Part shown: positions 51,372 through 60,806 of the stretch, piece by piece | Layout of the letters: each line of letters starts with the position of its first letter | Numbering within the stretch: the stretch's first letter is position 1 | Source of the DNA: Virgibacillus_O sediminis | Lineage (GTDB): Bacteria; Bacillota; Bacilli; Bacillales; Amphibacillaceae | Direction: 5' to 3' | Length of the DNA: 64,000 bases | Assembly (NCBI RefSeq): GCF_042643265.1 | Contig: NZ_JBHRRZ010000015.1 | Location: 255,669-319,668 of the forward strand | Made by a program: the position numbers and the translations under genes | Notes under the pieces: model-generated | What the model was told of the DNA's origin: nothing | The model's database searches: none | Seen by the model: only the letters and a program-made list of their open reading frames with translations

Positions 51372-52176
51372 ACGAGCTGATTTGCTCATTCAGTTCCACG
51401 ATGTTCTCGATTCTTTCCTGAACCTTTACCGGTTCTTTCCGTTCTTCGTGCCAGCTCAAATATTGAAGAGCGTCGAGTAACAAATACCAGTACATTCGCC
51501 CTACCGTGTCCTTGTCCATCGTGACTCCGTAATTCTCAAGCCAGCTATCCCAATTGTCACGAGGTATGTACCATTTAAGAATCATTGCATAATCAGTGGC
51601 AGGATCGGCGATAATAGCATTATCCCAATCGATAAGAAATAAGTCTCCCTCTTTCGTTATCAACAGATTATTATGGTTCAAATCACCATGGCAAACGACC
51701 TTCTTTTGATTTCTTGTAATTGGCAGCAGCTTTTCTAGGTTCCAAACAGCCCGGGAGATTTCTTGTTCTCCGTAAGCATGGTTTGTGTTCGCAAGCCGTG
51801 CTTTTATCATGTCAAAACTCTCATCGGAACTTACCGGCTTTTTTCCCAAGCGCATAAGCATATGAAGGAGTTCGGATGAATGATGGATTTTATGAAGGAG
51901 TTCTGCAACCCGGTGATGCTGCATCTCCACGGACGAAAGCTCTCTTCCTTCCAGCCATTCCTGGGCTGTTATTACATCCCCATTCTCCATCCTTTTCGTC
52001 CATACGAGCTTGGGAACGATCCCTTCAGCTGACAATACAGCAAGAAAGGGAGAAGAATTTCTTTTCAAGAATAATTTTTTATTACCTTTTATAGCAAAAT
52101 AAGCATCACCGGTCAGGCCGCCCGCTGGTGTCACTTCCCAGCCTTCCCCCAATACTCTTTTCAGCCAATCCACCAT
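51358..52176 (-). CDS. ytmP: APH-family phosphotransferase YtmP
   Basis: YtmP is an aminoglycoside/choline kinase-like phosphotransferase of unknown substrate. The 272-residue protein starts MVDWLKRVLGEGWEVTPA, with the ATP loop region PAGGLTGDAYFAI, the catalytic motif VVCHGDLNHNNLLI (HGDxxxxN, about residue 155) and the metal motif FLIDWDNAIIAD. The kinase residues are intact. I use the ATG at 52176; ten earlier in-frame codons are less likely. Neighbours are trmB and ytzH as in B. subtilis. Confidence 0.9.
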   Translation of the reverse strand: MVDWLKRVLGEGWEVTPAGGLTGDAYFAIKGNKKLFLKRNSSPFLAVLSAEGIVPKLVWTKRMENGDVITAQEWLEGRELSSVEMQHHRVAELLHKIHHSSELLHMLMRLGKKPVSSDESFDMIKARLANTNHAYGEQEISRAVWNLEKLLPITRNQKKVVCHGDLNHNNLLITKEGDLFLIDWDNAIIADPATDYAMILKWYIPRDNWDSWLENYGVTMDKDTVGRMYWYLLLDALQYLSWHEERKEPVKVQERIENIVELNEQISSSILN

Positions 52177-52290
52177 GGTTTTCTCACATCTTTCCGAAAT
52201 AAGCATTCAATAATACATTTTATTATCATCCATGAAAAAAAACAACTATGGACTTCCCGCATTATATTCCGTACAGGCCGTTTATACCTA

Positions 52291-53217
52291 TCATTTCCCA
52301 TTCCCTTCTGAAAATACATCTTCATCCTCCTGCCATTCCTGCCTTTTGACTGAATGTGTAAGACAATATTTCAATAAAGCCTCAGCAGCCTTCAATTGGC
52401 TGTTTTTCAATGGGGATTCCAGATTTCTCCTCGCTTCAAACCACTTAGGGTACTCATGCCTGCCAACAACTTCTCCATTGTTGTATCTGGATGAGACAAT
52501 AATATTATTAGTCCTCGATAGCACCGTTTTTCTAACCGGAAAGTCGATCTGTTTCACCTGGAGTACACTCTTCACAATATTTTCTGTACGTTTTAGAGCA
52601 ATGAATGGATTTAATATTTTATGGCTCCCATCGCCCGTCTCTAACTTCCAGGTTCTGTCATTGTCATCAATCAGCAAATGTCCGAGCGGCTCTTCGACAA
52701 GTTTAATTACTTCGATGCTGACCGGGCTGATCAGAATGATCTCCCCATCCACCGGTGCATTCCTAATATGAAAAATTGGATAGTACATTAATAGATAGGT
52801 GTCTGGGAAACGCTGGAGGAAATATTTGAGGGACTCGTCCATATAGTATTTCCTATCCATAAAAGAAATCCGGTTAACTGTCGAAGATGCCCATTTTAAC
52901 TGAAAGCTGTACAGCTGATCAAGGAAAGACTTCCGTAAGTCCTTTTCCGTTTCAGGCTGCGAGCGTCCGATTGTACGCTCTTCCTGTTGCTCCTCTGCCG
53001 GAGTACTCTTGATCCCGAATAAAGATTTCCACCTGGAGGCAAAGGAAGAACTTTGGCTCTTTTCTGGTATACCTTCCTTCAGATCATCCCTTCGGCTCCA
53101 GTCTTCATGGATCTTTCTCCAGTTGTCATTTTTCAACCGGATATATTGAGTAGGATAACGGTATATATCCCATTCATATCGGGAAATATAGTCTTCCAAT
53201 TTAATCAATTGAGCCAT
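52291..53217 (-). CDS. Nuclease-related (NERD-like) domain protein
   Basis: This 308-residue protein starts MAQLIKLEDYISRYEWDIY, a start I recall from Bacillaceae NERD-type proteins next to ytmP, and later has a NERD-like beta pair (NAPVDGEIILISPVSIEVIKLV). The middle is charged and low in complexity (about 60-100), and there are no membrane segments. The typical NERD Glu/Lys nuclease residues are not clear, so it may be a degenerate domain. It is 2 nt upstream of thpR, so it forms an operon with it. The function is not known; the assignment is moderate. Confidence 0.65.
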   Translation of the reverse strand: MAQLIKLEDYISRYEWDIYRYPTQYIRLKNDNWRKIHEDWSRRDDLKEGIPEKSQSSSFASRWKSLFGIKSTPAEEQQEERTIGRSQPETEKDLRKSFLDQLYSFQLKWASSTVNRISFMDRKYYMDESLKYFLQRFPDTYLLMYYPIFHIRNAPVDGEIILISPVSIEVIKLVEEPLGHLLIDDNDRTWKLETGDGSHKILNPFIALKRTENIVKSVLQVKQIDFPVRKTVLSRTNNIIVSSRYNNGEVVGRHEYPKWFEARRNLESPLKNSQLKAAEALLKYCLTHSVKRQEWQEDEDVFSEGNGK

Positions 53218-53219
53218 TA

Positions 53220-53786
53220 CTAATACCCCTCGCCTAGCTGGTAGCGGGATGTGATTTCGTATTTTGGGGAATGGCCTGGATGGATACGGTACATAACCAC
53301 TTCGGTCACCTTTAGATCATCTCTACTCTGATAGCTTTCCAACATCTCTTTAATGGAAGCCGGATCAGGGCCCCCTTGCCAATGCTTGGCAAGGGTTATA
53401 TGTGGGCTATATGAGCGGTTTTCCCTTTGAAAACCAACGTTCACCGCACTTTCTTCAACTATATCGTATAAGAGCTGCAATTGGTTTGTGCGCTCTACTC
53501 CTCCCCATAACACCCTTGGACTATTTGGTGTACCAAAATAGCCTATGCCTCCTGCTTGTACGACCAAAGCTTTTTGATTTTCCAGGACCCTGAGTTCATC
53601 TTCCAGCATTTTACGCTTTTCATTGGACACAGCTCCCAGGAATTTTAACGTGATATGGAGATCATCACGATGCGGCCACTGTTTATAAGGAAGTTTCCTT
53701 CGCCATTCCTTTTGTATCCCGTTAAAATAATCCTTCCAGCGGTCAGGAAGCGGAATTGCAATAAAGTAATGTGGTAGACCATTCAT
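53220..53786 (-). CDS. thpR: RNA 2',3'-cyclic phosphodiesterase (2H family)
   Basis: ThpR opens 2',3'-cyclic phosphates on RNA ends and reversibly ligates some tRNA halves. The 188-residue protein has both 2H motifs: DLHITLKFLG (H44) and SPHITLAKHW (H129), each H-x-T, with typical size. The start MNGLPHYFIAIPLP is the family N-terminus. It is the B. subtilis YtlP type. It lies immediately upstream of the NERD-like gene and downstream of ytzG. The role in vivo in Bacillus is unsettled. Confidence 0.93.
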   Translation of the reverse strand: MNGLPHYFIAIPLPDRWKDYFNGIQKEWRRKLPYKQWPHRDDLHITLKFLGAVSNEKRKMLEDELRVLENQKALVVQAGGIGYFGTPNSPRVLWGGVERTNQLQLLYDIVEESAVNVGFQRENRSYSPHITLAKHWQGGPDPASIKEMLESYQSRDDLKVTEVVMYRIHPGHSPKYEITSRYQLGEGY

Positions 53787-53801
53787 TTGTCATTCCTCCA
53801 T

Positions 53802-54518
53802 TCAGCTTTTTAGAGAAAGGCAATAATCAAGTTCTTCTTCAGTCAATTCCCGGTAAGAGCCTGGGGATAACCGTTCATCCAGTCTCAGCTCCCCCATCTG
53901 TTTCCTTTTCAAGTAAATAACCTTCTTCCCTACCGCCTCAAACATCCTTTTTACCTGATGGTATTTTCCTTCTGTCACGGTTACTTCTATTTCAGATATT
54001 TCCCCTTGGTGGAGAATTTTCAAGGCAGCCGGTTTCGCTTGATAACCGTCTTCCAATGTGACCCCGGACTGAAAGCTCTCTATGTCTTCAGATGTTACTA
54101 TGCCTTCGATACGAGCATAGTATACTTTGTCTATTTCTTTTTTAGGAGAGGCCAGCTTATGCGCAAGTTCTCCATCATTAGTTATGAGCAAAAGGCCTTC
54201 CGTATCTTTATCCAGCCTCCCCACAGGGAAAGGTTTAAACAGACGGTGTTCATCTTTTAGAAGATCCAACACCGTCCTATGCCGTTTATCTTCTGTGGCA
54301 GAAATACATCCGGGCGGTTTGTGCAGCATCAAATAAATGAATTCCTGGTAATTTATTTTCTCCTTATCCACCATTACTATATCTACTTCCGGTTGTATGT
54401 GCTGACTGCTGTTCTTCACATACTCACCATTCACCGATACACGCTTTTTCTTCAACAGGTTCTTAACTTCTTTTCGGCTTCCATAACCCTTATTGGCCAG
54501 GAGTTTATCCAGCCTCAT
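53802..54518 (-). CDS. ytzG: Pseudouridine synthase, RsuA family
   Basis: This enzyme isomerises uridine in rRNA to pseudouridine, likely in 16S rRNA by analogy with RsuA. The 238-residue protein starts MRLDKLLANKGYGSRKEVKN, an S4-type RNA-binding domain (about 1-55), followed by the catalytic domain with the aspartate in PVGRLDKDTEGLLLITNDGE (about residue 104). AAGGGAGGTG precedes the ATG at 54518, so I prefer it to the GTG three codons earlier. It is 14 nt downstream of the lipid flippase gene and probably in one operon with thpR. Confidence 0.92.
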   Translation of the reverse strand: MRLDKLLANKGYGSRKEVKNLLKKKRVSVNGEYVKNSSQHIQPEVDIVMVDKEKINYQEFIYLMLHKPPGCISATEDKRHRTVLDLLKDEHRLFKPFPVGRLDKDTEGLLLITNDGELAHKLASPKKEIDKVYYARIEGIVTSEDIESFQSGVTLEDGYQAKPAALKILHQGEISEIEVTVTEGKYHQVKRMFEAVGKKVIYLKRKQMGELRLDERLSPGSYRELTEEELDYCLSLKS

Positions 54519-54532
54519 CCTCAGCACCTCCC

Positions 54533-56149
54533 TTATCTGCGGAATAAACGATCAAGTACTCGTACACGTTTGCCAAAAATACGTTCAAGCAGGGTTGATT
54601 CATAAGCAAGCCATATATAAACAATTCCTCCCGCTCCTACACCTAGGCAGAGCATCACAATGGTCGCCCATCTTTCCTCCCTGTATGGAAGAAACTGGCC
54701 GGCCCCTGCTCTCACAAGCCAAATGGCTATAAGCATGATAATAGTAAAAATGACAATAAGCGCAACTCGCTTCATCAGACGTTTCACAGGGAAATCAATT
54801 TTCGTAAATACTCTCCACATATTCAAGGTAACTGCTGTACCTGCGGCCAATGCCGTGCCGAAAATAGCCCCTTTAGGCCCAAACATATGGATCAGCTGAA
54901 TATTAAGCAGCAACTTCAGCATCAACCCTGAAGTCAGGCTGACTACCGCAAACTTCTGTTCATTTATGCCCTGTAGCAATGAAGATGACACGGTAAAGAG
55001 AGCAAACAGCAAGCCGACAGGAGCATACCAACCCAACAGTGAACCTGTCAGTTCTATATTATGAAGGCTGTATAACGCCCCATATGCTTCATAGGACAAC
55101 ATAGAGAGCCCGGCTGCAGCTGGTATAACAAGCACCAGCACAATTTGCAGCGACTGGCTGATCTGCTGATGAAGCTGCTGCATATTATTAGCTGTAAATG
55201 TCTTGGTTAGAGCTGGAAGAGCAGCCAATGAAAGTCCAGTTGCCAACGTACCTGGAATGATGACTAATTTATGGCCGAATACATTGATAGCAGATAGGGC
55301 TATCTCCCAAATATCCCCAAAACCGGCTGCCACCATTGCCCGATTAAATGTAAAAGTGTCTACCAGCTGATACAGTGAAGTAGCAAGCCCTACAATGACA
55401 AACGGCCCTGCATAGCTCAATAACTCAATCATCAGCTCTTTTTTCGAAATGTCCGTCGTAAACCTTTGCTGTGCCAGCCTTTTATCAAGCCCAGGCTTTC
55501 TTTTTTTCCAATAGACCAGCAACACAACCATAGAAGCTGCTCCCCCGATAAAAGCAGAAAAAGTAGCAAAACCTACGGCGGTAGTAACTGTTCCACCAAT
55601 CAAATTAAGTACCACAAAAGCAGCTGTCAACAGGAACACAATCCGCACAATCTGTTCTATGACCTGCGAAACAGCAGTCGGCCCCATCGACTGATGTCCT
55701 TGGAAAAAACCTCGGATTATACTCATTGGCGGAATGATCAATAGGGCGAAACTAACCATTCGGATCACGAATGCAACATCTTCCGTAGTAATGGAACCTG
55801 TTTCCTCCGTGATGATGTACTCAGCCAGTACCTCAGCACCAAAAAATAAGAACAAAAATGCCAAAAAGCCACTGGCTGCCATCAAAGCGATCCCTGTCTT
55901 GAACATACGCCTTCCCGTTTCATAATCCCCCAACGAGTTATATTTAGCTACAAACTTGGAAACAGCTAATGGTACTCCGATGGTCGATATACTGAGAAGA
56001 ATACTGTAGGGGACATAGGCGAAATTATACAATGTGCCCCCTGTTTCTCCTACCAGCGCATTAAACGGGATGACATAGATCATTCCCAAAAACTTCGATA
56101 AAAAGGATGCTACTGTAAGTAACATCGCTCCTCTAACTATATTCGACAT
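54533..56149 (-). CDS. ytgP: Lipid II flippase-like MVF/MATE protein YtgP
   Basis: YtgP is the MurJ homologue of Bacillus, a polysaccharide-type flippase that moves lipid II across the membrane. The 538-residue protein is highly hydrophobic, with about 14 helices. The N-terminus VRGAMLLTVASFLSKFLGMIYVIPF and LYNFAYVPYSILLSISTIGVPLAVS are typical of the YtgP branch; charged residues (R, K) in the cavity positions are present. It shares polarity with ytzG. In B. subtilis ytgP and amj are redundant in this step. GCAGGTGA precedes the ATG. Confidence 0.93.
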   Translation of the reverse strand: MSNIVRGAMLLTVASFLSKFLGMIYVIPFNALVGETGGTLYNFAYVPYSILLSISTIGVPLAVSKFVAKYNSLGDYETGRRMFKTGIALMAASGFLAFLFLFFGAEVLAEYIITEETGSITTEDVAFVIRMVSFALLIIPPMSIIRGFFQGHQSMGPTAVSQVIEQIVRIVFLLTAAFVVLNLIGGTVTTAVGFATFSAFIGGAASMVVLLVYWKKRKPGLDKRLAQQRFTTDISKKELMIELLSYAGPFVIVGLATSLYQLVDTFTFNRAMVAAGFGDIWEIALSAINVFGHKLVIIPGTLATGLSLAALPALTKTFTANNMQQLHQQISQSLQIVLVLVIPAAAGLSMLSYEAYGALYSLHNIELTGSLLGWYAPVGLLFALFTVSSSLLQGINEQKFAVVSLTSGLMLKLLLNIQLIHMFGPKGAIFGTALAAGTAVTLNMWRVFTKIDFPVKRLMKRVALIVIFTIIMLIAIWLVRAGAGQFLPYREERWATIVMLCLGVGAGGIVYIWLAYESTLLERIFGKRVRVLDRLFRR

Positions 56150-56307
56150 TATTTCACCTGCATCTATTTTCTTTTTCTATTCATAATGGTCATTCTACCA
56201 TATATGTTGGAGCACGGTTAACGATTAAGTAACAATCATGGGATTTCATTATCAATTGAGCACGCTGAGCAGAAAGTGGTAAGATACATACGAAAGGAAT
56301 GATCACC

Positions 56308-57579
56308 ATGAGTAAGGATGTTATAGTAATTGGCGGTGGGCCCTCCGGCTTAATGGCAGCTATTGCGGCAGCAGAGCACGGGGCCCGGACCGTATTGATA
56401 GAGAAAGGAAAGAAATTAGGAAAAAAACTGGCCATCTCTGGCGGGGGCCGCTGCAATGTGACGAACAGACTTCCCCAAGAAGAAGTAATCAAGCATATTC
56501 CGGGTAATGGACGCTTCTTGTACAGCGCTTTTTCCGTATTCAATAATTACGATATCATCGATTTTTTTGAGAGTATGGGGGTAGGATTAAAGGAAGAGGA
56601 TCATGGACGAATGTTCCCCATTTCAAATTCAGCAATGACCGTAGTAAATGCCTTAATAAACAAACTCGAGGAACTCCAAGTGGAAGTATTCCTTGAGACG
56701 CCTGTGAAAGCTGTACACTACGGGGAAACGGAGCATACCGTCATTTTGGAAAATCAAGAGAAACTCAATACGAAGGCCATTGTCTTGGCGGTTGGAGGTA
56801 AAGCCGTTCCCCACACTGGTTCAACGGGAGATGGTTATGCATGGGCAAAAAAGGCCGGGCATACGGTAACCGAGCTATATCCTACTGAAGTGGCTCTTAC
56901 TTCTAATGAGCCGTTCATAAAAAATAAAAGTTTACAAGGATTATCCTTACGAAACGCTGCTTTGTCTGTACTGAATAAAAAAAATAAACCAATCATTACC
57001 CATCAAATGGATATGATATTCACCCATTTCGGGGTTTCTGGCCCCGCAGTCCTTCGCTGTTCCCAATTTGTAGTCAAAGAATTCATGAAGGGGCAAGAAA
57101 AGGTGAAACTTGTACTGGATGCATTGCCTGAGGAAAATGAGGAACAGTTAATACAAACAACATTAGCGAATATGGACGAAAATCCTAAAAGGTCGATCAA
57201 AAACACTTTAAAAGGATTGGTGCCAGAAAGGTATTTGTCTTATATACTGTCATTTAATGGGATAGAAGAAGATCAAAAGGCAGGTAATATATCTAAAGAA
57301 AAGATACGTGCCATCCTTCATGACATGAAAAACTTCACTTTCCAGGTTCACGGATCGCTTCCCCTGGAAAAAGCCTTCGTAACTGGGGGCGGTGTTTCCA
57401 TTAAAGAAGTTGTGCCGAATACAATGCGGTCCAAAATAATGCATGGTCTCTATTTCTGCGGCGAGATTCTAGATATCCATGGATATACCGGAGGCTACAA
57501 TATTACCTCTGCGTTAGTGACTGGGCGCCTTGCCGGGATGAACTCCGCTTTGGATTCAGTTTCATCTCCTGGCATATGA
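56308..57579 (+). CDS. ytfP: HI0933-like FAD-dependent oxidoreductase YtfP
   Basis: YtfP belongs to the HI0933/BaiN flavoprotein family, some of which reduce bile-acid intermediates; the natural substrate here is unknown. The 423-residue protein starts MSKDVIVIGGGPSGLMAAIAAA (dinucleotide fold, about 4-20), with the family motif SGGGRCNVTNR near residue 45, GNGRFLYSAFSVFNN, and the C-terminal FCGEILDIHGYTGGYNI, both typical. AAAGGA precedes the ATG at 56308; the ATG at 56299 is too close to it. The gene is divergent from ytgP. Confidence 0.93.
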   Translation: MSKDVIVIGGGPSGLMAAIAAAEHGARTVLIEKGKKLGKKLAISGGGRCNVTNRLPQEEVIKHIPGNGRFLYSAFSVFNNYDIIDFFESMGVGLKEEDHGRMFPISNSAMTVVNALINKLEELQVEVFLETPVKAVHYGETEHTVILENQEKLNTKAIVLAVGGKAVPHTGSTGDGYAWAKKAGHTVTELYPTEVALTSNEPFIKNKSLQGLSLRNAALSVLNKKNKPIITHQMDMIFTHFGVSGPAVLRCSQFVVKEFMKGQEKVKLVLDALPEENEEQLIQTTLANMDENPKRSIKNTLKGLVPERYLSYILSFNGIEEDQKAGNISKEKIRAILHDMKNFTFQVHGSLPLEKAFVTGGGVSIKEVVPNTMRSKIMHGLYFCGEILDIHGYTGGYNITSALVTGRLAGMNSALDSVSSPGI

Positions 57580-57658
57580 TTCCTTGCATGAATCCCCATT
57601 CCTCTACCCATCCTAATAAATGTCTGGAAGCTTCCAAATAGAAAGGGTGGGTAAGTTA

Positions 57659-57844
57659 ATGCGGAGAAATGAAATGTGGCTGCCGTTAATTGCTTCGGTT
57701 GGAGTAGGGGCAGCAACTTACTATACAATGACGCGAAATGACCAGAATTTTGGAGAGGCCATGCAAAAAATGATTCCACTCGTTTCCCAAATGAATGGGA
57801 ATACGACCCATTCCCATCAATCAAGCTCCTATGATATGAGCTGA
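57659..57844 (+). CDS. Small single-helix membrane protein, unknown
   Basis: The 61-residue product starts MRRNEMWLPLIASVGVGAATYY, one hydrophobic segment near the N-terminus, followed by a Met-, Gln- and His-rich hydrophilic tail (MTRNDQNFGEAMQKMIPL and ending SSSYDMS). It resembles small YrzQ-type membrane proteins in layout, without a confident match. GAAAGGGTGG precedes the ATG. The open frame extends 13 codons further upstream without a ribosome site. A terminator follows. Confidence 0.65.
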   Translation: MRRNEMWLPLIASVGVGAATYYTMTRNDQNFGEAMQKMIPLVSQMNGNTTHSHQSSSYDMS

Positions 57845-57855
57845 CCAGGCTAAGA

Positions 57856-57880
57856 AAGCGCACCTTCTGAGGTGCGCTTC
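57856..57880. terminator. Terminator at 57.86 kb
   Basis: AAGCGCACCT (57856-57865) pairs with AGGTGCGCTT (57870-57879), then CTTCTTTCC; bidirectional between the small gene and the TRAP operon end. Confidence 0.8.
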
Positions 57881-57903
57881 TTCTTTCCTTATTTTAATAT
57901 AGC

Positions 57904-59199
57904 TTACAATCCCAATAAATTTGGAAGGAATAAACTGATTTGCGGTATTAATGCTACGAGCAGGAGCACAAGAATGACTGCACCAAAATACGGCAGCAGC
58001 GGTTTAATAACCTGTTCGATTTTAACGTCAGCCACACTGGCACCTACAAACAATGCACTTCCGACAGGAGGGGTCATGTTTCCGATACATAGAGCAAAGC
58101 AAATAGTCATCCCAAAGTGAATCGGATCAATTCCCAATTCCTGTGAAATCGGAAGAAATATTGGGGTAAAAATCAATACAGCCGGCGTAATATCCATAAA
58201 GGTTCCAATTACAATTAGTATCAAAAGCATAATTAAAATCAATCCTATATAGCTCTCTGTAACTGACAGCAACGCATTACTCAATGCTTCAGGAAGCCCA
58301 GTATAGGACATGACCAGGGAGAATAAAGCAGATGCTGTTATCAGGAATAGAATCATCCCGGTAATTTCAATGGTTTCCTTAAAAATGGCCGGAAAATCTT
58401 TTATCTTTAAGCTTTTATATATCATCGATAATACTACTGCATAGATAACGGCGACGGCTGCACCTTCTGTTGCGGTAAAGACCCCTGCTACAATACCGCC
58501 GATGACGACGATAATCAAAAAGAGGCTGGGAAGTGCCTGAGCAACAATGTAAAGCCTATCTCTCCAAGAAGGGATTTCTGAAACCGGATATCCCGCTTTT
58601 TTAGCACCAAAGTATGCTACTGTCATAACTGCTATACCCCAAAGAAGTCCTGGAATATATCCCGCCATGAACAAGGCTGCAATAGAAGTGCCGCCACTAG
58701 CCAAGGAATAAATAATAATGATGGAACTTGGTGGGATAATCAATCCGGTTGGAGCGGATGCAATGTTTACGGCAGCTGAATAGGTTCTTTCATAACCATG
58801 GTTGGTTTGCATAGGGGTCATAATCCTTCCCATTGCTGCAGCTGATGCAACACTCGAACCTGAAATAGAACCAAATAGCATATTGCCGACCACATTGGTA
58901 TGCGCCAAGGAGCCCGGCAGCCTGCCGACAAGTACTTTTGCAAAGTTTACTAGACGGAAAGCAATCCCACCGTTGTTCATAATGATACCTGCTAATACAA
59001 ACAATGGAATCGCGAGCATGGTAAAATCATCTATCCCAGTAGCCATCCGCTGTGCTGCGGTTAAAATGGTTACGTCGAAAGGTAATATAAGTAAAAAGGT
59101 CACGACTGAACTTAAGATGATGGCAAGCGCTATGGGAGCCCCAAAAAATAGCAGAGCAAAGAATACCCCAAATAACACTATTCCTGCTGTTATGGTCAT
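57904..59199 (-). CDS. TRAP transporter large permease (DctM family)
   Basis: This is the 12-helix ion-coupled permease of a TRAP transporter, driving uptake with the Na+ gradient. The 431-residue protein is almost wholly hydrophobic and of normal length, with GAPIALAIILSSVVTF, VGNMLFGSISGSSVASAAAMG (family hallmark), and APTGLIIPPSSIIIIYS, and a second repeat with CFALCIGNMTPPVGSALFVGA near the C-terminus. Its ATG overlaps the small permease stop by four bases. The operon is transcribed leftward. Confidence 0.95.
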   Translation of the reverse strand: MTITAGIVLFGVFFALLFFGAPIALAIILSSVVTFLLILPFDVTILTAAQRMATGIDDFTMLAIPLFVLAGIIMNNGGIAFRLVNFAKVLVGRLPGSLAHTNVVGNMLFGSISGSSVASAAAMGRIMTPMQTNHGYERTYSAAVNIASAPTGLIIPPSSIIIIYSLASGGTSIAALFMAGYIPGLLWGIAVMTVAYFGAKKAGYPVSEIPSWRDRLYIVAQALPSLFLIIVVIGGIVAGVFTATEGAAVAVIYAVVLSMIYKSLKIKDFPAIFKETIEITGMILFLITASALFSLVMSYTGLPEALSNALLSVTESYIGLILIMLLILIVIGTFMDITPAVLIFTPIFLPISQELGIDPIHFGMTICFALCIGNMTPPVGSALFVGASVADVKIEQVIKPLLPYFGAVILVLLLVALIPQISLFLPNLLGL

Positions 59200-59684
59200 A
59201 AGCTTGTCACACTCTCTTTCCTTCTCTTTTTATCTGCAGCCATATTGTATATGGTATAAAAAATGATAAATACGCCGCTTACCGGTACAGCTGCGTATAC
59301 TACAGCCTGTGAAATACCGGTAGCCGGAGCAATTTGGGAGGCTGTCAGGAGAATTGCTTGCACTCCTCCGTAGATCATCAATACTGCAGCCGTCAAGAGA
59401 ATGATTATGTCTGTAATGGTTTCAAGTGCCACTTGTTTTTTCTTCTCTAATTTCTCCCGAAAGAAGAGAATAGCTATATGTTTTTTTATGCCAAATACAT
59501 ATGCAGCTCCAAGCAATCCAAACCAGATCAGGAAGAACCTTATGGCTTCCTCGGTCCCTGGGCTGGAGATGTTCAGGACATAACGAGCCAATACCTGCCA
59601 GACAGACAGTACCACCATAACTACTAATAATACGGATGTAATAGAAAGGAGAATTTTGTCTACCATTTGTTTCAACTTATCCAT
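59196..59684 (-). CDS. TRAP transporter small permease (DctQ family)
   Basis: This is the four-helix small membrane subunit. The 162-residue protein has helices around residues 12-30 (LLSITSVLLVVMVVLSVWQV), then 45-65 (AIRFFLIWFGLLGAAYVFG), 80-110 and 120-150, and the conserved WFGLLGAAY region. It is the normal size. The stop/start junctions with the neighbours overlap by 1 and 4 bases, so the three genes are co-translated. The tail is basic (ADKKRRKES). Confidence 0.93.
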   Translation of the reverse strand: MDKLKQMVDKILLSITSVLLVVMVVLSVWQVLARYVLNISSPGTEEAIRFFLIWFGLLGAAYVFGIKKHIAILFFREKLEKKKQVALETITDIIILLTAAVLMIYGGVQAILLTASQIAPATGISQAVVYAAVPVSGVFIIFYTIYNMAADKKRRKESVTSL

Positions 59685-60688
59685 TATTCAATCGCTCCTT
59701 TCAGTAAATCGTAAATTTCCCCGGTTTTCTCGCTTTCGGCAAATTCTTTATGCATTTCCTGCACGGAGTCGATAAACGAGTCCTTATCTACCTCAACGAA
59801 TTGGACATTCATTTCATTTTTAGCAATCTCGGTATTTTCTTTAATTGTTTGTTCCCAGACATCCTCATGATAGATGGTCGATTCTTCGGCAGCTTCCATG
59901 ATGATCTCTTGCTCTTCATCAGAGAACCGATCGAAGCGGGCGCTGTTCATAATCAGCATATCAGGTACGATTTGATGCTCTGTATACATATAATATTTTG
60001 CTACTTCCCCGTGGTTATTGTTAACCAAAGCGGTTTCATTATTTTCAGCTGCATCAATCACTCCAGCCTGCAGGGCGGTATATACTTCACCATATGCCAT
60101 AGAGGTAGGGACTCCACCAAAAGCCTCTATCATGCCGACACTGGTCTGACTCGGCTGTACTCTTACTTTGAGGCCATTCATATCTGAGACATCTTTTACT
60201 TCCCGGTTTTTCGTATAAAGATTTCTTTCCCCTGCGTTATAGTAGGTCAATGCCCGGAATCCTATTTCTTCTGTTTGTAGATATAACCGGTCTGTAACCT
60301 CTTTGTTGCTCATTGCTTCCTCAAACTGCTGATAGTCTTCAAATACATAAGGAACACTGAAAATGGAATAGTCTGATTCAAATGACTCGAGGGCACTAGC
60401 ACTTACTTTGGCCAGGTCAACAGCGCCTGTCTGAGTCAACTCGATTGCTTCCCTCTCACTTCCCAGCTGTCCATTTGCATAGATATTAACACTTATCTCA
60501 CCATCTGATTTTTCTTCCACTAACCTGCCGAATTCAGCGAGGGACTTGTGTACCGGGTGATCCAATGACTGGTTATGAGCAAGTTTCAGCTCGTTCTCTC
60601 CTGCTCCTAATATACCCCCTGATGTGCCACAGGCTGCAAGGAACACAATTGGTATCAATACAACAATGGCACCAATAATCTTTTTCAC
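59684..60688 (-). CDS. TRAP transporter solute-binding lipoprotein (DctP family)
   Basis: The DctP-type protein captures the substrate outside the membrane. The 334-residue product has a lipoprotein signal with lipobox VFLAACGTSGG (Cys about residue 20), then LAHNQSLDHPVHKSLAEF, GQLGSEREAIELTQTGAVD, and the carboxylate-binding Arg in GLKVRVQPSQTSV, typical of DctP proteins binding organic acids. C4-dicarboxylate or another carboxylate such as sialic acid is possible. A 19-codon ORF and a palindrome lie upstream. Confidence 0.95.
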   Translation of the reverse strand: MKKIIGAIVVLIPIVFLAACGTSGGILGAGENELKLAHNQSLDHPVHKSLAEFGRLVEEKSDGEISVNIYANGQLGSEREAIELTQTGAVDLAKVSASALESFESDYSIFSVPYVFEDYQQFEEAMSNKEVTDRLYLQTEEIGFRALTYYNAGERNLYTKNREVKDVSDMNGLKVRVQPSQTSVGMIEAFGGVPTSMAYGEVYTALQAGVIDAAENNETALVNNNHGEVAKYYMYTEHQIVPDMLIMNSARFDRFSDEEQEIIMEAAEESTIYHEDVWEQTIKENTEIAKNEMNVQFVEVDKDSFIDSVQEMHKEFAESEKTGEIYDLLKGAIE

Positions 60689-60725
60689 ATTAATCTCTCC
60701 TTACTTTAGTAAATTCTCTAGTTGC

Positions 60726-60747
60726 TCCTGTACAGGAAGCGCTCTCT
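60726..60747 (-). promoter_or_regulatory. Palindrome and cre-like site upstream of the TRAP operon
   Basis: TCCTGTACAGGA (60726-60737) is a perfect 12-bp palindrome. The overlapping AGGAAGCGCTCTCT (60734-60747) matches the CcpA cre consensus TGWAAGCGYTWNCW at 11 of 14 positions. Both lie between the small ORF and the solute-binding gene. I infer possible carbon-source control. Confidence 0.4.
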
Positions 60748-60806
60748 TAATAAATCAAATAAAAGTTATCTATCTCCATAATATCTCTCATTTGTTGATC
60801 ATCCAT
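60747..60806 (-). CDS. 19-codon ORF with strong ribosome site (candidate leader peptide)
   Basis: ATG at 60804-60806 follows TTAGGAGGCACAGC, an excellent ribosome site. The frame gives MDDQQMRDIMEIDNFYLIY and then TAA. It lies 58 nt upstream of the TRAP solute-binding gene on the same strand. Translation may affect the downstream hairpin or message stability, or it may be an unrelated micropeptide or remnant. The sequence has no run of a single amino acid that would suggest classic attenuation. Confidence 0.55.
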   Translation of the reverse strand: MDDQQMRDIMEIDNFYLIY

